NCBI GenBank assembly: GCA_027039465.1
Contig: JALWEA010000558.1
Span: forward strand, 1 to 7,203
DNA: 7,203 bases
Reading direction: 5' to 3'
DNA from: Calditrichia bacterium
GTDB lineage: Bacteria; Calditrichota; Calditrichia; Calditrichales; Calditrichaceae
Position numbers and translations under genes: made by a program. Positions 7,068-7,203 of the stretch are shown one piece after another (within the stretch, counting starts at the first letter, position 1; the number at the start of each line of letters is the position of its first letter). The notes under the pieces were generated by a model. It was not told the origin of the DNA. It worked only from the letters and a program-made list of their open reading frames with translations, and did no database searches.

Positions 7068-7203
7068 CTATTTAATGATTGCAAACTTACCAATTTTTTG
7101 GCCGTATTCCCCGGCATCGACATGATAAATATAAACGCCGTAGGAGATTTCCAATCCCTCGCTTGATAGCAAGTCCCAAGGTTCGGTACCGTTCAAAAGA
7201 GTA
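7068..7203 (-). CDS. C-terminal end of a secreted protein with a T9SS/FlgD-like sorting domain (partial)
   Basis: An open frame enters at base 7203 and ends at TAG 7070-7068; only the last 44 residues are present. They read NGTEPWDLLSSEGLEI, then SYGVYIYHVDAGEYG and a final KIGKFAIIK. The Trp-x-Leu, a turn, the GVYIY strand and a closing basic K-(I/L)-(A)-(I/V)-(I) strand are the usual end of type A sorting or FlgD-like domains. It matches in layout the end of the 696-residue protein at 453-2543 (SGIYIVYIKV, then IKKLAVIR). The bulk of the protein, and so its function, lies outside the window. The stop is 14 bases before the PorV-family ATG, so the two genes are probably cotranscribed. Confidence 0.8.
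   Translation of the reverse strand, partial: TLLNGTEPWDLLSSEGLEISYGVYIYHVDAGEYGQKIGKFAIIK

Overview
All genes in this window lie on the minus strand, so the text runs from high to low coordinates. It looks like a stretch of outer-membrane and cell-surface genes from a Gram-negative FCB-group bacterium. The signs are a TonB-dependent receptor with an N-terminal carboxypeptidase-regulatory-like domain, a PorV/PorQ-family outer-membrane protein, and two proteins ending in type IX secretion/FlgD-like C-terminal domains. Clear Shine-Dalgarno sequences (AGGAG, AAGGGA, GGAG) and a sigma70-like promoter (TTGAAA-17-TAATAT) fit a Calditrichota, Marinimicrobia, KSB1 or Ignavibacteria-like lineage better than classical Bacteroidota, which mostly use -33/-7 promoters and few Shine-Dalgarno sites. 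This placement is inference.

Upstream transcript: the last 44 residues of a secreted protein with a sorting-type C-terminus (7203-7068) are followed after 14 bases by a PorV/PorQ-family gene (7053-6034). A strong hairpin terminator (6020-5987) ends this unit 13 bases after the PorV stop.

Intergenic region (6033-5730, 304 bp): it holds the terminator, a near-consensus promoter, an inverted repeat overlapping its -35 box, and a leader of about 100 bases with a possible 22-codon leader ORF.

Downstream transcript: a 1050-residue TonB-dependent receptor (5729-2577), a 696-residue secreted protein with an unrecognised N-terminal region, an FN3 domain and a sorting-like C-terminus (2543-453), and the start of a lipoprotein (422 to beyond base 1). 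The gaps are only 33 and 30 bases, with no terminator in either, so they look like one operon.

Working model (inference): the receptor moves an unknown ligand across the outer membrane, helped by a surface-exposed partner and a lipoprotein. PorV-like machinery may secrete or anchor the sorting-domain proteins. No SusD homologue, enzyme, regulator, mobile element, RNA gene or CRISPR array is visible, so the ligand cannot be named.
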